Assembly (NCBI GenBank): GCA_002422085.1
Contig: DISZ01000010.1
Location: forward strand, 135,438 to 199,437
Direction: 5' to 3'
Source: Rhodobacteraceae bacterium UBA6197
GTDB taxonomy: Bacteria; Pseudomonadota; Alphaproteobacteria; Rhodobacterales; Rhodobacteraceae
DNA length: 64,000 nt
The translations under genes and the position numbers were made by a program. This document shows positions 61,801-64,000 of this stretch, in pieces; position 1 is the first letter of the stretch; each line of letters opens with the position of its first letter. Under the pieces are notes generated by a model. It was not told the DNA's origin and searched no databases. It worked only from the letters and a program-made list of their open reading frames with translations.

Positions 61801-62261
61801 TGCCACCTGCCGCCGATGAGGCAACCGTGCAGGCCTTGCTGGACTCCACACCGCCCGCCGGGCCTGTCAGCGCGCGCAGCCTGCCCGGTCCGACCGGCGA
61901 GTCAAACCGTCTGACCGCCCATCCGCGCGACCCGATCCTGTGCCTCGGCCCCGGTGCGACCGCCACCGATGCCCAGATCTGGGCCGTGACGGCACTTGGC
62001 GGGCGCGCCGCAGCCTGCCCCGGCACGCTCGCCGCCGAGGCCTTGACCCGGCTGACCGGATTGAGTGCCGTGCTTTACTGGGGCCCCGAGCCTCAGGCGC
62101 GCGCAATCGCGCAGGCACTGGCCCAGCGGTCCGGCCCGATCCTGCCGCTGATTGGCGCGATGCCGGACCGCGCCCATGTCACGCATGAACGCCACATCTG
62201 CATCGACACCACCGCCTCAGGCGGCAATGCAGCACTTCTGGCCGGGGCGGGCACCGCCTGA
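58803..62261 (+). CDS. putA: Bifunctional proline dehydrogenase/P5C dehydrogenase PutA
   Basis: Oxidises proline to P5C (FAD) and P5C to glutamate (NAD). The 1152 residues contain the PRODH barrel (from about 150; ISVKLSALHPRYEVAQE, GMGFNIDAEEADRL, MVRLVKGAYWDAEIKRAQV), then the P5C dehydrogenase with ETGGLNAMIVDSTALPEQ and catalytic Cys in SAGQRCSALRCL. A C-terminal ALDH-fold-like domain follows, as in type B PutA. There is no N-terminal ribbon-helix-helix, so this PutA is not a DNA-binding autorepressor; PutR does the control. SD AAGGAG is eight bases before the ATG. Confidence 0.97.
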   Translation: MDTIWQAIETGTLQPEAPLLRAMTEAAALDGPARARITARGADLVRQIRADAKPGLMEVFLSEYGLSTEEGIALMCLAEALLRVPDAETMDALIEDKIAPSNWGRHLGKSASSLVNASTWALMLTGRVLEDKEPGVVGHLRAAVRRLGEPVIRVAVGRAMKEMGRQFVLGETIEAAMTRARKREAEGYSYSYDMLGEAARTARDASRYEASYAAAIAAIATGCKGADVRDNPGISVKLSALHPRYEVAQEARVMAELVPVVRRLARRAAKAGMGFNIDAEEADRLVLSLKVIEAVLADPDLKGWDGFGVVVQAYGRRAGAVIDWLHATAKRLDRRIMVRLVKGAYWDAEIKRAQVLGLADFPVFTRKVSTDVSYIANARKLLALTDRIYPQFATHNAHTVAAVLDMASDQSFEFQRLHGMGERLHDIVLKGEKTRCRIYAPVGAHRDLLAYLVRRLLENGANSSFVNQIVDEEVAPEVVAACPLSAVEAMADPVNPQLVRPAALFAPERPNSTGLDLTDTATLATIETARLPFAASAVTAAPLIAGTAQPLAAQELRNPATGAVIGTVQAASPDDVGHALAAARPWDASAAERAATLNLAADLYEADFGPIFALLAREAGKTQADAVGELREAVDFLRYYAAGAAALTAPPRGLFTCISPWNFPLAIFTGQIAAALAAGNGVLAKPAEQTPLIAAHAVRLLHQAGVPVTALQLLPGDGATVGAALTSDARVNGVAFTGSTDTAQLIRRAMVRTMAPDAPLIAETGGLNAMIVDSTALPEQAVRDIVASAFQSAGQRCSALRCLYVQDDIAPHLTEMLFGAMDELTLGDPWALTTDVGPVIDAEAHATIAAHIAKADRDERLLKELPHPDSAALAAGHFIAPTVIRVAGIQDLKREIFGPVLHLATFKAEDLGQVVADINATGYGLTFGLHSRIDNRVEEVTEALHVGNLYVNRNQIGAVVGSQPFGGEGLSGTGPKAGGPDYLTRFTAPKVPPVTPTQAVPPAADEATVQALLDSTPPAGPVSARSLPGPTGESNRLTAHPRDPILCLGPGATATDAQIWAVTALGGRAAACPGTLAAEALTRLTGLSAVLYWGPEPQARAIAQALAQRSGPILPLIGAMPDRAHVTHERHICIDTTASGGNAALLAGAGTA

Positions 62262-62303
62262 GGCCATCTTGACGCCGCCTCGCGGATCGGGAACTGTCGC
62301 GCC

Positions 62304-63032
62304 ATGTTCCCGATCCGCGATCACAACCCGGCACTGGCCACCCCCTATGTCACCTGGGGTATCATCGCGCTGAACGTGGTGCTGTTTGTGCTGACCATGC
62401 CCTGGGGCGGCAATATGGGCGCCCTTTGGGAAAGCTGGGCGCTCTATCCCGCAGCAATAACCCAAGGTGCCTATCTGCACGGGCTGGTGACTCATATGTT
62501 CTTGCACGCAGGTGTGATGCATATCGCCGGCAACATGCTGTTCTTGTGGGTGTTTGGCGACAACCTCGAGGATCAACTCGGGCATCTGGGCTTTGCCGCC
62601 TTCTACCTGCTTGGCGGGCTGGCGGCGGCCTTCGCCCAGATCGCCGCCGACCCCACCACAGGGGTGCCGATGGTGGGGGCCTCGGGGGCGATCGCCGCGG
62701 TGATGGGGGGGTATTTGCTGTTGTTTCCGCGCGCCCGGGTCGATGTGCTGTTCTTCTTCCTGATCTTCTTTCGGATCTTCCCGATCCCGGCCTGGCTGGT
62801 GCTGGGGGCGTGGTTTGGCATCCAGTTGTTCAATGGCACCACCGCCGGCCTTGGCGATGGCGTCGCCTATTGGGCGCATGCGGGCGGCTTTGCCGCCGGT
62901 GTGCTGATGATGGTGCCGACATGGCTCAAACGCGGCGGCGCAGTCTTCTGGGCTCGAACCCACGGCCAACCTCCCCATCCCGAAACCCACTACGCGCGCT
63001 CTAGCATTCCGGTCGTGCGACGGCGGCGCTAA
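62304..63032 (+). CDS. Rhomboid-family intramembrane serine protease
   Basis: A 242-residue membrane protein with the rhomboid fold: YVTWGIIALNVVLFVLTMP, THMFLHAGVMHIAGNMLFLW, catalytic Ser in VGASGAIAAVMGGYLL and catalytic His in YWAHAGGFAAGVLM. It cleaves transmembrane or membrane-adjacent substrates in the membrane plane. The C-terminal tail is basic. ATG 62304 begins 43 bases after the putA stop, so it may be read with putA, but no functional link is known. The convergent suhB gene lies downstream. Confidence 0.9.
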   Translation: MFPIRDHNPALATPYVTWGIIALNVVLFVLTMPWGGNMGALWESWALYPAAITQGAYLHGLVTHMFLHAGVMHIAGNMLFLWVFGDNLEDQLGHLGFAAFYLLGGLAAAFAQIAADPTTGVPMVGASGAIAAVMGGYLLLFPRARVDVLFFFLIFFRIFPIPAWLVLGAWFGIQLFNGTTAGLGDGVAYWAHAGGFAAGVLMMVPTWLKRGGAVFWARTHGQPPHPETHYARSSIPVVRRRR

Positions 63033-63077
63033 GGCCGCGCGCCTGAATCAGGCCCCAAAGGGACCGGCACGGACCGG

Positions 63078-63145
63078 GCTTCTTTTTGGCCGAAATACTC
63101 TGGGGGGTGAAGCGGCCCTTGGGCCGCGAGGGGGGCAACGCCCCC
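63078..63145 (-). repeat. Dispersed repeat, B type, composite with two hairpins after suhB
   Basis: Minus strand: hairpin GGGGGC-GTT-GCCCCC (63145-63131 region), hairpin GCGGCCC-AA-GGGCCGC (63127-63112), then CACCCCCCAGAGTATTTC and GGCCAAAAAGAAGC (63108-63078). It starts about 18 bases after the suhB stop and probably terminates it. Confidence 0.8.
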
Positions 63146-63162
63146 AACCGGCAGCGCCCGCC

Positions 63163-63954
63163 TCATGCCGGTTCGCGCAGCACCTTGCACAGCGGTTCGA
63201 ACAATTCGGCATTCGCCGCGATTACCGCACCCGAGCCCAGCACATCGCGGCCCTCGCGCACCGGCCCGAAAAAGCCGCCCGCTTCCTTGACGATCACCAG
63301 CCCTGCGGCCATGTCCCAGGCATTCAGTCCACGTTCCCAATAGCCGTCATAGCGCCCCGCCGCGACATAGGCCAGATCCAGCGCCGCCGCGCCCCAGCGC
63401 CGCACGCCGGCACAGACCGGCATCAACCGCCCGAGGTCTTGCAGCGTCGCCGGCAGGGTCGGACGCCCGGCAAAAGGCACGCCGGTCGCAAAGATCGCGT
63501 CGATCATGTTGCGCCGCCCCGAAACCCGCAGCCGGGTTTCGTTCATGAAGGCGCCAAGACCCTTTTCGGCGTAGAACATCTCGTCCTTGGCGGCGTCAAA
63601 GACCACGCCCGCGACGATTTCGCCCTTGTGTTCCAACGCGATCGAGACCGCCCAATGCGGCAGCCCGTGCAGAAAGTTCGTTGTGCCGTCCAAAGGATCG
63701 ACAATCCAGCGCCGCGTCGGGTCTTCGCCCTCGCCTTCGCCGGTCTCTTCGCCAAGCCAGCCATAGGACGGGCGCGCGCCGCGCAGGTCTTCCTTGATGA
63801 TCCGCTCGGCCTCGCGGTCAGCCTTGGACACGAAGTCACCCGGTCCCTTGGAGGAAACCTGAAGATTTTCCACCTCGCGGAAGTCTTTTACGAGCGAGCG
63901 GCCCGCCTTGCGGGCAGCCTTGATCATCAGGTTGAGGTTGGCGCTGCCTTGCAT
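63163..63954 (-). CDS. suhB: Inositol-1-monophosphatase family protein SuhB
   Basis: Mg-dependent phosphatase of the IMPase family. SuhB also acts in ribosomal RNA antitermination and 16S maturation in E. coli. Metal motifs are WLGEETGEGEGEDPTRRWIVDPLDGTTN region (IVDPLDGTTNFLHGLPHW) and WERGLNAWDMAAGLVIVKEAGG. Length 263 is normal. SD AAGGAGCC is about six bases before the ATG at 63954. The remaining 46 bases to the window end show no further gene. Confidence 0.95.
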   Translation of the reverse strand: MQGSANLNLMIKAARKAGRSLVKDFREVENLQVSSKGPGDFVSKADREAERIIKEDLRGARPSYGWLGEETGEGEGEDPTRRWIVDPLDGTTNFLHGLPHWAVSIALEHKGEIVAGVVFDAAKDEMFYAEKGLGAFMNETRLRVSGRRNMIDAIFATGVPFAGRPTLPATLQDLGRLMPVCAGVRRWGAAALDLAYVAAGRYDGYWERGLNAWDMAAGLVIVKEAGGFFGPVREGRDVLGSGAVIAANAELFEPLCKVLREPA

Positions 63955-64000
63955 CCGGGGGCTCCTTCACGGGTCAGGCGCTGGCTATACGCGGGCGGGC

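Overview
This 64-kb, GC-rich window is chromosomal DNA from an alphaproteobacterium, most likely a member of the Rhodobacteraceae. The evidence is the gene order fhs - chorismate mutase - folD, the linkage of ftsH-tilS-cpoB-pal-tolBARQ-ybgC, ruvBAC as one block, and the presence of GcrA, phosphatidylcholine synthase (Pcs), a DUF1127 protein and an Lrp-type PutR beside putA. Nearly everything is single-copy core genome. I see no phage, transposase, plasmid module or CRISPR array.

Layout. 1-2778: one-carbon/folate operon (fhs, chorismate mutase, folD cut by the window edge), read leftward. 2951-12750: SAM methyltransferase, ftsH, tilS and the complete Tol-Pal envelope operon, all leftward. 12951-15960: an unrecognised 207-residue protein and ruvB, ruvA, ruvC. 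16298-21199: DUF1127 protein, small membrane protein, prmA, msrA, MFS carrier and a YeeE/YedE sulfur transporter. 21422-27778: priA, a small transaldolase, DUF484-xerC, an EF-hand protein and pcs. 27838-34266: EamA transporter, ileS, truncated haemoglobin, a secreted NIDO-Hint protein and an orphan ORF. 34527-38456: argF, a degraded-looking acetyltransferase, argD and an ABC-2 permease. 38596-43092: gcrA, rimO, a CAP-domain secreted protein and ettA. 43306-52377: PhnA-like protein, acyl-CoA synthetase, LysM-BON protein, ABC exporter, tRNA-Leu(TAA), MFS carrier, metG and a cold-shock protein. 52684-62261: arginase, ornithine cyclodeaminase, Lrp, gabT, a MerR-XRE-cupin regulator, a META lipoprotein, putR and putA. 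62304-63954: rhomboid protease and suhB.

How genes work together. Arginase, ornithine cyclodeaminase and bifunctional PutA form a complete route arginine -> ornithine -> proline -> glutamate. GabT and three linked regulators (two Lrp/AsnC, one three-domain protein) sit in the same 10 kb. The argD/argF pair, 16 kb away, runs the opposite biosynthetic direction. TolQRAB-Pal-CpoB form the cell-division-linked envelope machine, with YbgC encoded beside it. RuvABC resolve Holliday junctions, and XerC and PriA add chromosome-dimer resolution and replication restart.

The most unusual signal is not a gene. A short dispersed intergenic repeat occurs about fourteen times. Its core is CCTCCGGCGGG, then GATATTT or AGTATTT, then an A/G-rich tail (CGAAGATGAAA or CCAAAAAGAAGC). 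It occurs singly, as inverted pairs, or as the end of a chain of GC hairpins, and one pair (31974-32059) makes an almost perfect 34-bp stem. Other leads are a MerR-XRE-cupin regulator beside gabT, nested inverted repeats over a putative tolQ promoter, a probable PutR operator, and TTG starts for fhs and ftsH.
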